DNA of 64,000 nt. It comes from Clitoria ternatea. Lineage: Eukaryota > Streptophyta > Magnoliopsida > Fabales > Fabaceae. Location of the stretch: NCBI GenBank assembly GCA_037962975.1, contig CM075671.1, positions 16,353,001 through 16,417,000 on the forward strand. The letters run 5' to 3'. Of this stretch, positions 1-10,333 are shown in pieces (position 1 is the stretch's first letter; every line of letters starts with the position of its first letter). Below the pieces are notes generated by a model. The model was not told the DNA's origin. It worked only from the letters and a program-made list of their open reading frames with translations, and searched no databases. Position numbers and translations under genes: made by a program.

Positions 1-749
1 TTCAATTTCCTTTTCTTAGACATGGTTTCAAGCTTAACCATGTTAAGACTCAAATTGTAACAATAACGAGCCATCTCCTGGTCACCCCTTACAGATGAAA
101 CTTGATTATCTTTGTCAATAAACTTGATTAACAAGTGGAGAGTTGAAACGATGGCTTCCATGGCATTCAGAGTAGGTCGCCCAATGATGCCGTTGTATGG
201 AGATTTAACATCAATGACAAGAATCCTGGATTTTACAGTCCTTGCACCAGGTTCACCATCAAAAGTGATCCTTGTGTCCAAGTAGCCTTTAGTGGGCTAT
301 TTGGCGCCATTAAAAGCTGTAAGGTCCTGTGTATAAGGCTGCAAATCAGCGTCAGTTAGTCCCATGCGTTTAAAATAGTCATAAAAGATAATGTCGCAGG
401 AACTTCCTTGATCAATCAGGATGCGTTTGACATCCATATTAGCGATTACCACAATAATCACTACAGCATCATCTCCCTCAGGAATAGTAGGGCCAAAATC
501 ATCATCCGTGAAGGTTATAGGAGGAGTTTGGACCCCGTTTCTGAATGGGCGATATTCTTTGCTCTTGCCCTGCACAGATAAGATCATACGATGATGATTT
601 TTTCTGGCGGTGTTTGAGGGTCCGCCCCCTGCAAAACCTCTAGCAATCATATCTACAACCTGCCTTTTGCCTCGCGACCTGGGCTCAGGACTCGGTTCTC
701 TTTGGGCGGACTCAAGAACAACACCTTTTTGTTTTTCTGATGCCGCCGT
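1..749 (-). pseudogene. Element A protease region (partial, with in-frame stop)
   Basis: This is the aspartic protease segment that follows gag in the same frame. Minus-strand translation from 650 shows the active-site motif D-Q-G-S-S-C-D followed by IIFYDYFKRMGL, and further on the family block GYLDT...GEPGARTVKSR and YNGIIGRP, which is typical of Tat-lineage polyproteins. It is joined in frame to gag through a TGA at 750-752, and a second in-frame stop (TAG at 297-299) lies between the active site and the YNGIIGRP block. The gene therefore looks inactivated by point mutation. It continues beyond base 1, where RT would begin. The same block occurs in element D at about 20600-21100, which supports the reading. 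Confidence 0.82.
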
Positions 750-2141
750 TCATTTTGGTTGCTGAGTATTATCAGGATCCGGAGAACGATCACGATGTCG
801 TTTTTCAAACTTTTCAGGCTCATCATGAGACTTACCCTTAAACAGGTAGTGTTTCAGTTTGCCTTCACGAATAAGCACCTCAATGGTGTTTTTGAGTTGC
901 TTGCATTCTTCTGTGGTATGGCCAACTGATTCATGGAATTCACAATACTTCTTTGGGTTTCCACCGCGCCTGATCGGGGGTGGACGTTGAATCCCATAAA
1001 TGCTGAGGGTAGTCCATCCTATTTCACGCAAGATTTGCTCGTACGTTGCGTTCAGGGGTGCATAGTGAGCAAAGTTGAACACACGTCTGTCTTGCTGCTT
1101 GAAGGGTTGATTCCCTATTTTGTCTTTCTGGTGGAACTTGTCATTCTTGGATGACTTTTCTTTGTCACCCTTGTCATGATGTGGAGTTGCAGGGGATGGT
1201 TTACTGCGAGATGCAGTGGCTTCCAGGTGCATCTCAATACCCACATACTTGGACGCCTTCTTGCGAAATTCCTCCATCGTAGATGGAGGTCCCTTTGCCA
1301 ATGACAGAGCAAAATATGATTTTGGTTGTATAGCCTCGATGAGGATATGTAACTGGATTGCTTCCGTCAGATCAGGAACCATGGCTGCCTCCTTATAGAA
1401 CCTCTTAAGGAAATCCTTCAGAGATTCTTTGTCACCTTGCTTGATCTGAGCCAAGGTATGAGAGGTTCTGGGTGCATCCCTAGAGATCACGAAGTGGCTG
1501 CCAAAAGCTGTGGTCAAATCCTCCCAGGAATCTATGGAGCTTGAAGGTAAGCTCTTGAACCAACTAAGAGCCTCACCTGTGAGGGTCCTGGGGAACATTC
1601 TGCACATGACATCCTCCTCTGCTCCTAGAAACATAGCCTCGTAGATGTAAGCATCTAAATGCTTAGAAGGATCTGTTTCCCCAGTGTATTTTCCTATAGA
1701 AATGGGCTGCATAGTTTGCAAATGTCTGGGTACATGTGTATTCATGAGCCTTTTAGAGAATGGGATACTCATCTTGTATCCTGAGGGAGGTGCATTTGAA
1801 CCTGCTCTCCTTCCTTCTTGATGTTGAGCATTTGCCAGCTGAAGGCTTCGTTGCTCTTCCATGTAAGTAGGGATACGAGAGGAGTTAGGAGTACTAGATT
1901 CCTCCTGTGCATGTAATTCATGGTGAGGCTGTCTTGCAGGTCCAGCTTTCTCGTGCATTGGGTTCGCCTTTTCACGACGAAGCTCAGCAATCTCTTCTCT
2001 CAACATTCGAATCATGTCATCTCTCGGATCTGGAGAGTCAACATGTGTTGCTTTTTTATGGGCATCATTATCGAAGTTTAGACGTTTGGGATTGCGTGGA
2101 GGAGAATCCTCATTCTGCACTTCTGGTCCTGGTCTCTCCAT
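750..2141 (-). CDS. Element A Gag (capsid/nucleocapsid), 463 codons open
   Basis: This encodes the structural Gag protein that packages retrotransposon RNA into cytoplasmic particles. The ATG at 2141 lies 56 bp downstream of the primer binding site. Residues 1-120 are charged and low in structure. The retrotransposon gag domain occupies roughly residues 140-300 and contains CRMFPRTLTGEALSWFKSLP, typical of plant Ty3/gypsy. A histidine/cysteine motif YCEFHESVGHTTEEC lies near residue 400 and resembles the single zinc-binding motif of Tat Gags. The frame is open for 463 codons and ends with TGA, after which protease continues in the same frame. This suggests an ancestral gag-pro-pol fusion broken by a nonsense change. 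The sister copy in D is far more damaged. Confidence 0.88.
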   Translation of the reverse strand: MERPGPEVQNEDSPPRNPKRLNFDNDAHKKATHVDSPDPRDDMIRMLREEIAELRREKANPMHEKAGPARQPHHELHAQEESSTPNSSRIPTYMEEQRSLQLANAQHQEGRRAGSNAPPSGYKMSIPFSKRLMNTHVPRHLQTMQPISIGKYTGETDPSKHLDAYIYEAMFLGAEEDVMCRMFPRTLTGEALSWFKSLPSSSIDSWEDLTTAFGSHFVISRDAPRTSHTLAQIKQGDKESLKDFLKRFYKEAAMVPDLTEAIQLHILIEAIQPKSYFALSLAKGPPSTMEEFRKKASKYVGIEMHLEATASRSKPSPATPHHDKGDKEKSSKNDKFHQKDKIGNQPFKQQDRRVFNFAHYAPLNATYEQILREIGWTTLSIYGIQRPPPIRRGGNPKKYCEFHESVGHTTEECKQLKNTIEVLIREGKLKHYLFKGKSHDEPEKFEKRHRDRSPDPDNTQQPK

Positions 2142-2196
2142 TAATGATGAGTATGATGAAAATTGACCAAAGATTGTGGGACTATCAAATTTACAG

Positions 2197-2214
2197 GTCC
2201 CACCGGGCGTGCCA
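2197..2214 (-). other. Primer binding site of element A
   Basis: On the minus strand, TGGCACGCCCGGTGGGAC starts six bases inside the LTR end. It begins with TGG, as expected for pairing with the CCA end of a tRNA, and has a near-identical counterpart in element D (22711-22728). I did not assign the tRNA. Confidence 0.75.
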
Positions 2215-2220
2215 ATGAAC

Positions 2221-3140
2221 TGTTCTTTACAGGGGGTGTAGAAGTATGTAAGTTGAACAATTCAAAATGTACATAAAGTGTCTATTTGATACAAAGTAAT
2301 GTGCATATAAATACAAATACTGAGTGTCTTTGTATGTTGTGGCGGAGTGCAATGTATTCTGGGGCGGTGTCATAGTCCGCCTGAAGGAGTCTTCTCTGCC
2401 TTGACACAATTGGGGGTGGTACCTGCAATTATTCTCCGACGCTCAAGTCAGTATTTCAGAATACTCATAGACTTAGAAAGCAAATCTGAGAGAATTATGC
2501 AAGTAAGAGAGTGTAAGGTCCAGAATTTGGGGGATCCACCTTATACCTTTTTGTTGAGGTTTATATACCTGTTACTGGTGCTGTGCTCTATTATTGGTAG
2601 GACCCTTTCCTTGTTTTCAGGCATAATGCAAGAAAGGTAGTGGGCCCCTGTGTCGTTCACGAGCACCATCACTGTAGTGGGTATTTCCACTTGCTTTTCC
2701 ACTTGCTGGGAAAGCGTTAATGCTTTATTATTTTATTCATTGTTCCCCTTTTATGCGTGACAGCGTGATTCCCATTTTCAACCTCTCAAGACAGAGTCAA
2801 CCTCGTGCCGGGGTTATAAGTATGGGCTCGCTACGCAGTATGGGGAATTCAGTATTCCACCTGTATTGGGCCTGTGGCTTGGCGGAGTAATATGCATTGG
2901 GAATATTTCATGCATGTGTATAAGGTATTCAATATTTTCCACCTTAGCGGAGTAATAAGCTCTGGCGGAGTTACGCGCCTTGGCGGAGTAACGTGCCTTG
3001 GCGGAGTAACGTGCCTTGGCGGTATATACTCCGTATAGAAGTAATTATAATGTACTTGAAGCGTACTTCTCTTGTTCAAAATGCTGATCTGGCAAAGCAT
3101 TAAAGCCATGCTCTTGGGGGCCGGTGTTGGGACCGGATCA
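2221..3140 (-). repeat. 5' LTR of element A (920 bp)
   Basis: The block starts TGTTC and ends GATCA on the plus strand, so it has TG..CA ends in both orientations. One side abuts the primer site and the other abuts foreign LTR sequence at 3141. Its minus-strand start (TGATCCGGTCCCAACACCGG) matches the LTR D start with few changes. An 18-bp tandem array lies near its 5' end. Confidence 0.85.
2943..3022. repeat. 18-20 bp GC-rich tandem repeat in LTR A
   Basis: About four units of the form GTAACGTGCCTTGGCGGA lie in tandem; the last two are identical, the earlier ones diverged. Isolated GGCGGAGT and AGTCCGCC motifs recur near 2340-2385. The array is in the U3 part of the LTR, where short repeats often serve as enhancer-like elements; that role is inference. 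Confidence 0.7.
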
Positions 3141-3654
3141 GTAAGTTATGATGAAGATATTGCATAACATTCATGCATTCATAATTGATTGTGTATGTGA
3201 TTGTGATTGATATTATTATGTATTGGTTTGTGAAAACCCTTTGTTGCTTATGTCTTAATCGAGAATATTATATTCTATTTCTCACTCCTTTCTCCGTGTT
3301 TTTGTTTCACATGTTTTAAATTGATGGTTCATAGGGAAGGATCGAAGAATATCGGCAGTAAATATAGCACGTTCTAGAAAGGGAGCTCGGTATGAATACC
3401 GTGGTCCAATGAATAAATAATGTTAATAAGTAACTGCTTCTAGGCCATGGAGTTTCCTCTCTTTCTTATAATGTTTAATGTTTATTTTTCTTCGGATGAA
3501 TGTACAAATACTTTATAAAGTTTTAATAATATTTGTGAGGTATTTCAGAAATAATGTATATAATTTATTCCGATAGTTTCTTTTTAACAATCATATCTTT
3601 AAAAAAAATTACGAGTTTTTCTAGAATTTATTAAGGTGTAATAGAGGGTGTTAC
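3141..3654 (+). repeat. 3' part of a B-family chromovirus LTR (B1), cut by element A
   Basis: The sequence matches the last 515 bases or so of the B3 LTR (59404-59928), including GGTATGAATACCGTGG and the end GGGTGTTACA. No primer site follows it, so it is a 3' LTR or a solo LTR rather than a 5' LTR. Element A interrupts it at 3140/3141 and the rest must be left of the window. Its right edge abuts the antisense ORF of element D. Confidence 0.88.
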
Positions 3655-4344
3655 AACCCTCAGGCTCAAGACAACGACTAAGGAGCTGGAGGGAAAACTG
3701 GCTGAAAAAAAGAAGATTACCTCTGAGCTGAAGGAAGAGCTCCGTATTGGTCGAGATACAAACGCTAAGCTGGAAGAAAAACTGAAGACAATGACAGAGA
3801 GTCGCTCAAAACAAGTTGAAGAGTGGGCCCGGACGGAAAAAAACTGCTTCTTAAAATTGAAAATTTGAAGCTGGAACACGCAGAGACTGGTCGGGAGGAG
3901 GGGGACTATGCTGCTCTGAAGGAAGAGTTGGACATCGCTACTACCTAAGCCAAAGAGGCAGTAGAGATCTGTACCCAAGTTGTTGAAGAGTCCTTCGGGC
4001 TGGCGGTGTGTCAGATCTTCTACCGCAACCTTAATGTGAAACTCAATCTATATGGCATGCATCCATTCTACGAGTTTCATGGAGCGAAGTTGGTTGTAGT
4101 GATCGATGGTCGACATGAGGAACCATCAGAGTCCTTGTATGAGCTGGCATTGCTTCTTGAGGGTCAGAGCATGGGGGCCGATCCTCCTACTCTGGGGCTT
4201 GAGGGAGCCGCTGAGGAAGAACAAACAAAGGGTGATGAGGCTGGAGGAGAGGGAGATCCAAAAAAGAAGACTGAAGGCGGGAGTCATCCTATTGAAGATA
4301 GCCAGGGGCATGAGGAAACTCATCAAGAAGCTTTACTTTCTTAG
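3655..4344 (+). pseudogene. Antisense ORF (aORF-like) of Tat element D, 5'-truncated
   Basis: Read on the plus strand, opposite to gag-pol, this is a partial coding region that runs into B1 at its left end. The first 80 or so residues are a Lys/Glu-rich coiled coil (for example KELEGKLAEKKKITSELKEE). A conserved-looking globular part follows (VCQIFYRNLNVKLNLYGM, then LVVVIDGRHEEP) and an acidic tail ends at TAG (4342-4344). One frameshift near 3855 and one TAA near 3946 break it. Some Tat and Retand-like families carry such an extra antisense ORF between integrase and the 3' LTR; its function is unknown. The call rests on position, orientation and coiled-coil character, not on a family match. 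Confidence 0.7.
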
Positions 4345-4700
4345 TCTTCTTTTATTATTCCTTTACTTGTTTTATTGTGTTCTGGGATCAGCTCCAGATT
4401 TGAATCATCGCTTGTATTCCCTTTTCTTTTAATGAATGAATGTCTCATTTCCTTTCAACACTACCTTCGATGTGATCATAATTATTGCCTGCGTTAATCC
4501 TTCATCTTTGAGTTCTTTAACTTATAACTTCATAATCTGAACAAGCTCTTTGATTTTAACTTGTAAAACCTGCTAGCCGTTCTTCAAATTAAGACTTAGG
4601 GTCAGATCGGTAAGGTAACCATACTGAAGAAAATATTTCATTGAATAAATAATGTTCCTTTGCTCACGCGACTTGCTATAGAGAATCTAACTACTTCTCG
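4345..4700. other. Spacer in element D
   Basis: This lies between the antisense ORF and the tandem-repeat block. It is AT-rich with no ORF and no repeat that I can recognise. It includes what would be the 3' end of the antisense transcript. Confidence 0.5.
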
Positions 4701-4764
4701 CGGGGGTTATGTTGTCAATTCCAAGAGGGAAAAACTGAGACTATCTTCCCAGATAGTAAACCTT

Positions 4765-5215
4765 TATTGGGACTCGGTATGGCCTTAGGAAAGGTCCGAT
4801 CTTAAAGCCCATTGAACCACTCAAGGAGTTACATTGTCAGTCACAGAATAGGTGACTGAGATCATCCGTCCTAAGGGTGAATTTCCACATTTAATCATAG
4901 AATAAGTGATTAGGATACCATTTCTTGGAGTTCGGTATAGCCTTGAATAAGGTCCAATCCTACAATCTGTTTAACCATTCAAGGAGTTACATCGTCAATT
5001 ACAGAACAGGTAATTGAGATCATTTATCCTGAAGGTTGTTTCTTTGCTGGGGTTCGATTTGTGGCCTTGGAAAAGGACCAGCCTTGTAACCCATATCTTC
5101 ATAGGGGTTCGGTTTGTGGCCTTGGAGAAAGACCAGCCCTACAACCCTTTTGACCACTCAAGGAGTTACATCGTTAACTACGGAATGGGTAGTTAAGATC
5201 ATCCGTCTTGAGGGC
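4765..5215. repeat. Diverged tandem repeats (about 110-130 bp) with conserved hairpins
   Basis: Blocks share GGTTCGGTNTGGCCTT, a CCACTCAAGGAGTTACATCGT segment and a GAGATCATCCGTCCTGAGGG-like tail, for example near 4770-4880, 4928-5037 and 5103-5215, with partial units near 4890 and 5049. Each carries a hairpin with a 7-nt loop: TCAGTCAC/GTGACTGA (4837-4859), TTAATCAT with a wobble-paired partner (4891-4913), TCAATTAC/GTAATTGA (4995-5017) and TTAACTAC/GTAGTTAA (5174-5196). The stem bases differ between copies but pairing is kept. Tandem arrays in the 3' untranslated region are a known trait of Tat elements. Confidence 0.8.
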
Positions 5216-5443
5216 TCTTATAAACACTGCGCATAAAGCTATAGATCATAGACATAAGAGAAAAGTAAAAGTACAGTGATCATGAATATATTTCTCATTA
5301 AATTGAATATGAGTTACAAATGAAGCGTAGCTAGGGTCATGTCTCGTTAAAAACTTTTTGAGAAAACCCAATGGGGAAAAAACTCAAGTTAGGAAAAAGA
5401 GTACATGCCGTCTTACCAACTAGCTGTAATAAATGCAGAAATT
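5216..5443. other. Spacer between repeat block and integrase of element D
   Basis: AT-rich sequence with no ORF or repeat that I can support. It directly follows the integrase stop on the minus strand. Confidence 0.45.
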
Positions 5444-6740
5444 CTACGTCTTCCATTTATTGCAGATAGGTGTGCCATCGAGGTTCTCCAATCGATATGA
5501 CCCTTTGCGAGTCACCTCGGATACTCTGTAAGGGCCTTCCCATGTTGGTGCTAATTTGCCTTGATGAGCAAACTTATTACCCACACTTGCCTTCCTTAAA
5601 ATGAGATCTCCTACGTTGAATGATCTGTGCTGAATGCGCTTTTTGTGTCGAAGGACGGCTTTTGCTTTGATAGCTTGATCCCTGACAAAGGCTTCTTCTC
5701 TGAGTTCTTGAAGAACATCCAATTCAGATGCCAGATTGGCATTATTATTATCCTCAGAAAAATACTCAACCCTTGTTGACGTAGTCTGGAGTTCCACCGG
5801 TATCATCGCCTCAACACTATAAGTAAGGCGATATAGAGACTCTTTAGTTGAGGAATATGGTGTAGTGCGATATGTGCACAAGACATGGCACAACTGGTCC
5901 GTCTATCCACCCTTTGCTTTACCCAGACGCTTCTTCAACCCTTTTAGTACCTCTCTATTAGCCACCTCGACTTGGCCATTTGTTTGAGGATGTTCGACAG
6001 ATGAGAAAATTTAGACTATCCCTAGTCCTTCAAGCAGCTCTCTGAACTTCCTGTTAGTAAATTAGGTGCCGTTGTCAGTAATGATCCATGCTGGAACTCT
6101 GAATCATGCTATAATGTTCTCATAGATGAAACGTCGCATCCGAGCTGAGGTGATATGCATAATAGGCTCCGCTTCTATCCACTTTGTAAAGTAACCCACC
6201 CCAACTATGAGGTACTTGATGCCACCAGGTGCTGTTGGGAACGAACCCAGGATATCGAGGCCCCATTGATGAAAAGGCCATGGCACGACTGACGTAGAAA
6301 GCTCCTGGGTAGGTGTGTGATGAAGGTTGGAAAATCTCTAACATGGATCACACTTCTTTACAAAATCGATGGAGTCTTTCTTCATTGTGGGCCACCAGTA
6401 ACCCGCTCTAAGAACCTTCCTCATCAGGCTTCTACATCCGGTGTGGTGTCCATACTGCCCCTCATACACCTCTTCCAACACGCGTAGCACCTCATTTTCA
6501 TTTAGACACCGGAGATAAGGTACAAAAAATCCCCTTCGAATGAGCATGCCATCCACCAGCGTAAAGTAAGGCAACTCCCTTTTTCAACTTCTTCCTCTCC
6601 AACTCATCAGTAGGTAACTGCCCATCAATGAAATATCGTATGTAAGGGACTGCCCATGAATTCTTATCGAAGGCATGATACGAGATTGCGTTCAGCGACG
6701 GGGTCATCGGGATGCTGGGCATCGTCAAGGTACTCTGTAC
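5444..6740 (-). pseudogene. Integrase of Tat element D (broken)
   Basis: The integrase inserts element cDNA into the nuclear genome. The minus strand shows, in order, a linker with LLYAGGWH, the zinc-binding N-domain (HHTGCRSLMRKVLRAGYWWP and CDPC), the catalytic core (FHQWGLDILGSFPTAPGG, then KYLIVGVGYFTKWIEAEP, then a TDNGT-like region near 6070 and the HPQTNGQVE block near 5990), and a C-terminal domain (FNVGDLILRK, GPYRVSE, GSYRLENLDG) ending at 5444. At least three frameshifts or stops separate ORFs at 6574, 6344/6286 and 5893. No chromodomain is present, as expected for Tat. It continues from the RNase H region without a gap. Confidence 0.87.
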
Positions 6741-8127
6741 CACGGATGTTGTGTTCCCAGGCTTCTTGGTGCTTGTAAGTCTCGAGAGGATATCCGCCCT
6801 AGTGTTTTCCTCTTTGGGCACATGCTTAAACTCCAACCTAGAGAATCTTCCCTTCAATTCATTCATGCAATTTAAATATAGTTGGAGCTGGGGTTCACAG
6901 ACTTAATACTTACCCTGAATCTATGAGATCACCAACTACGAATCACTGCAGAGGGTTACTTTGAAAGCTATGATGTCAATCGCTGCTCTGAGTTCGGCGA
7001 GGCAAGCTTTATACTCAGCCTGATTACTCGACGTCTTGAAATTGAAACGCAAAGATATTTCCAGGTGCGCACCATCATCACTTTCCACCATGACACTGGA
7101 ACCACATCCCTTGCTATTGGATGAGCCATCCACGTACACTGTCCAATGGTTTCATGGTATAGTTGGGTCTGCTCCAGTCATTTCTACCATAAAATCAGCT
7201 AACACCTGGGCTTTGATGGCACCCTGAGGCTTATAGGAGACATCAAACTCTGACAATTCGATGGACCACTTGATTATTCTCCCAGTGAGGTCTAGCTTAC
7301 TGAGAATAGAACAGAGCGGGAGATCCGTTCTCACCATCACGGGGTGTGCATGAAAGTATGGTCTAAGGCGACGGGAGGCCCAGACAACAGCGAGGGCGGC
7401 TTTTTCAATCTTCTAGTACTCGCCCTCTGCTCCTTGTAGCGTCTTACTGGTGAAATACATAGGCCTCTGTCCTTCCTAGGTCTCCTTGACTAGCACCACT
7501 CCTAGGGCTTCATCCGAGATGGCGAGGTAAAGGATAAGCGTCTCTCTGGGGTTAGGTCTCGCCAAAATAGGAAGGCTAGACAACACCTCCTTAAGCTCTT
7601 GGAAAGCTTGCTCCTGCTCCTGTCCCCATTCGAACTTCTTGGACTTTTTTAGGATCTTGTAAAGCGGAAGGGACCTGTGTGCTATCTTAGGCATAAATTG
7701 TGCCAAGGCAGCTATCTTTCTATTTAGTGATTGGACCTCCCTTAAATTCTTCAGACTCTGCATGTCCAGAATTGCCTGGCACTTGCCCGGATTTGCCTTG
7801 ATACCGCACTGAGTTAACATGAAACCCAGAAATTTTCCTGCAGGCGCAGCGAAGGTGCACTTCAAAGGGTTCAACCTCATGTTGTACTGCCTCAAACGCG
7901 TAAACACCTGGCGTAAGTCTTCCATATGATCACCCCCCACCGGGGTCTTGGCAATAATGTCGTCAATGTACACTTCCACTAATTTGATGTGTATGCCCTC
8001 GAACACCTTGTTGATCATATGCTGGTAAGTGGCACCGGCGTTCTTCAAACCGAAGGGCATAACAGTGTAGCAAAAAACACCATGATCATTGACAAATGCC
8101 ATCTTTTCTTGATCTTTCTCCCATATT
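6741..8127 (-). pseudogene. RT (C-terminal part), gypsy RNase H and second RNase H of element D
   Basis: From 8127 downwards on the minus strand the RT palm continues (EKDQEKMAFVNDHGVFCY, MPFGLKNAGATYQ, YIDDIIAKT: the Y-x-D-D catalytic box), then the thumb. Next comes the Ty3-type RNase H (about 7150-7600; LILYLAISDEALGVVLVKE, then VMVRTDLPLCSILSK). A second RNase H-like domain follows (about 6750-7140; MYVDGSSNSKGCGSSVM, NQAEYKACLAEL, CSDS, HVPKEENTRADILSRL). This second domain has the DGS/AEY/SDS pattern of the acquired RNase H that marks Tat-lineage elements. Stops at about 7475, 7400 and 6930 break the frame. The RT start lies on the other side of element E. Confidence 0.88.
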
Positions 8128-9204
8128 TGTAACATCCCAAAAATTTCAATCTCATGTGTAATTATTTTTAATCTAGGTCATTATTAATATTATCCATTTT
8201 ATCTCAACTTTCTACATAAATTTTTGGTTAGGACAACATCTTCGATTTAACCTTTTACCATGATAAATAATTTTAACTTTATACCTTAGGTAAAAGTTAA
8301 TCAAGTAACTTATTACCTATTTCCTTAGTTATTAATTCCTTTGGTTTTTCCAATTACTCTCATCAAATTGCCACATACTCCACTCAACATGCGTCATCTT
8401 GTACACATTTTAATTGTTAGTTAGAGTCCGAATTTGGAAATGTGGTTAACTACAAAGTTGTTCCTCTTTTTCTTATCTTTCCAACAAGACCAAATTTGTT
8501 AAATTCCATTAAGATATGAGAGAGATATGCCCAAAATACCGAAGCAGTGTCAGAATTGATATTTTACTTCAATCATATCATCTTGTACATATTTTATTAC
8601 CTTGTTAGAGTCTGAATTTGAAACAGTGGTAAACTACAAAGTTGTTTCTCGTTGTCTTAGATTTCCAACAAGACCACATTTGTTAAAATCCATTAAGATA
8701 TGAGAGAGATATGCTAAAAATACCAAAACAGTGTCAAAGTTGATATTTACTTCAATCATACAAGCTACATTATGTAGGCTACGGAAATGGTCAACAATCC
8801 AGCTCATTTTTCTCACCTAAAATCTCCATTATCACTATAATTCATACACCTAACATCCCACTACAATCCCATTATGAAAATCTTGTCCCCCACTTGTCAT
8901 TTGCATCATTAAATCAACACTACATCTTGTTCCCAAGTCTGAATTCTTAGAACAAGCTAAAGTTAGTGAAGTCTCTCTCTTATTTTCTTTCACTTTCTCC
9001 TTCAATTTCACTCTTGATCTGAAGCTAGGACAATAATACAACATTTTCAACCACTCTAGGATCCGCCATCAAGGTAAGAGGGGATAGGGTTGTGAATAAT
9101 TATGAAATGGGTAGAATTGTATGCTGCCCTAGGATTCCAGTTTTATTTTCGTATCTTGTTGCTCAGTTTTGAGATTGAAAACATGTGATTTTGATTCTGA
9201 CTTC

Positions 9205-10333
9205 TTCATGAAAGATGTATATCTTTTTGTTTTGTGAACTTTTAGACCTGAATCAACTTATTTGGATATGTATAGCAAAAGTTATAGCCAAAATACTACA
9301 GCATGTCGGAGTGGAATATTTACCCTATGTTTTGTGTATATATTAAAATTCTGGGACTTATACATGCATAATCAGCCTTTGATGTCTTCATGAAAGTTGT
9401 AGATATTTGTGTTATGGATCTTTAGAAAGTGGTTTCAAGTCAAAATGATTTTTGTAGCTCTAGTTATACCTAAAAGACAGAAGTATGTTCATGCTAAAAA
9501 TCTGCTAACGTGAATCACTGTTTGTATTTTTAAAACTGGGAATTTTGTGATGAGAATTAGTATTTAGTATCTTCATAAAAGTCTTAGATATTTGTGTTAT
9601 GAGTAATTTAGAACTGGTCTCATGCCAAAATTATTTTTGTAGATCTAGAAACACTGAATATACTAACATAAGTACGTTTTGTTACTTTCTTTGAGATAGT
9701 TTAGTATACTATGAATTTGTGATATTTCTGTTTGGATTTGGAATTTTTGGTCTTCATAAAAATTATAGATAATGGAATTATTGAAACATAGAACTTGGCC
9801 TCATTCAAAAATTATTTTTATACTATGAGTTATAGCTAATTTACTAAATATTGTCAAACCAGTAAATTTTCCAGCAATTGGTGATAATGAAAAATGATAA
9901 TCTATTGACTATTATGTGATTATGTGATGTTTCTGTTTGGAATTTGAAATTATGGTCTTCATGAAAGTTGTAGATATTTATGTTAGGGATCTATAGAAAG
10001 TGGTTTTGAGTTAAAAATATTCTTGTAGCTCTAGATATGCTCAAAATATAGAAGTATGTTCATGATGAAAATTTGTTAACTATAAAATCCGAATCTTATT
10101 TTTAAAACTGGGAATTTTGTGGTGAGAATTAGTGGTTTGTGCCTTCATGAAAGTTTTAGATATTTGTGTTAAGAATAATTTAGAACTGGTTTCATGCCAA
10201 AATTGTTTTTGTAGCTCTAGAAACGTTGAAAATACTAACCTGTGTACGTTTTAAAAATCCTCTTTGAGGCAGTTTTGTATTCTGTGAATAAGTAATGTTT
10301 CTGTTTAGAATTTGAATTTATGGTCTTCATGAA
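9205..10333. repeat. Seven diverged about 185-bp units in LTR1 of E, each with a TTCATGAA-type box
   Basis: The box CTTCATGAAAGTTGTAGAT or a close variant recurs with TTCA at 9205, 9387, 9572, 9753, 9958, 10144 and 10326 (spacings 182, 185, 181, 205, 186, 182). Each box is followed by a segment like TTTAGAAAGTGGTTTCAAG and TTTTTGTAGCTCTAG. Five of seven boxes keep the perfect dyad TTCATGAA, which fits the TTCnnGAA half of a plant heat-shock element; that reading is inference. The same array recurs in the other two LTR blocks. Confidence 0.8.

Larger units (their letters stand above)
1..3140 (-). mobile_element. Ty3/gypsy Tat-type LTR retrotransposon A (5' half, runs off the left edge)
   Basis: Read on the minus strand the order is LTR (3140 to 2221), primer binding site, gag (from 2141) and protease (to base 1). 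RT, RNase H and integrase must lie left of the window. The LTR starts TGATCCGGTC and ends with CA, closely like the LTR of element D, and gag and protease are clear relatives of those in D, so both belong to one Tat-like family. A is inserted in the LTR fragment at 3141-3654. If a 5-bp target duplication exists, its right copy is GTAAG (3141-3145); the left copy is outside the window. Confidence 0.88.

Noticed and set aside
2849..3109. Repetitive Pro/Arg/Thr ORF in LTR A
   Set aside because: It is the reading of the 18-bp DNA repeat, which happens to be a multiple of three.
8634..9050. Two short minus-strand ORFs (60 and 66 codons) that recur at 17010-17426
   Set aside because: They recur only because LTR1 and LTR3 of E are copies; no protein character.
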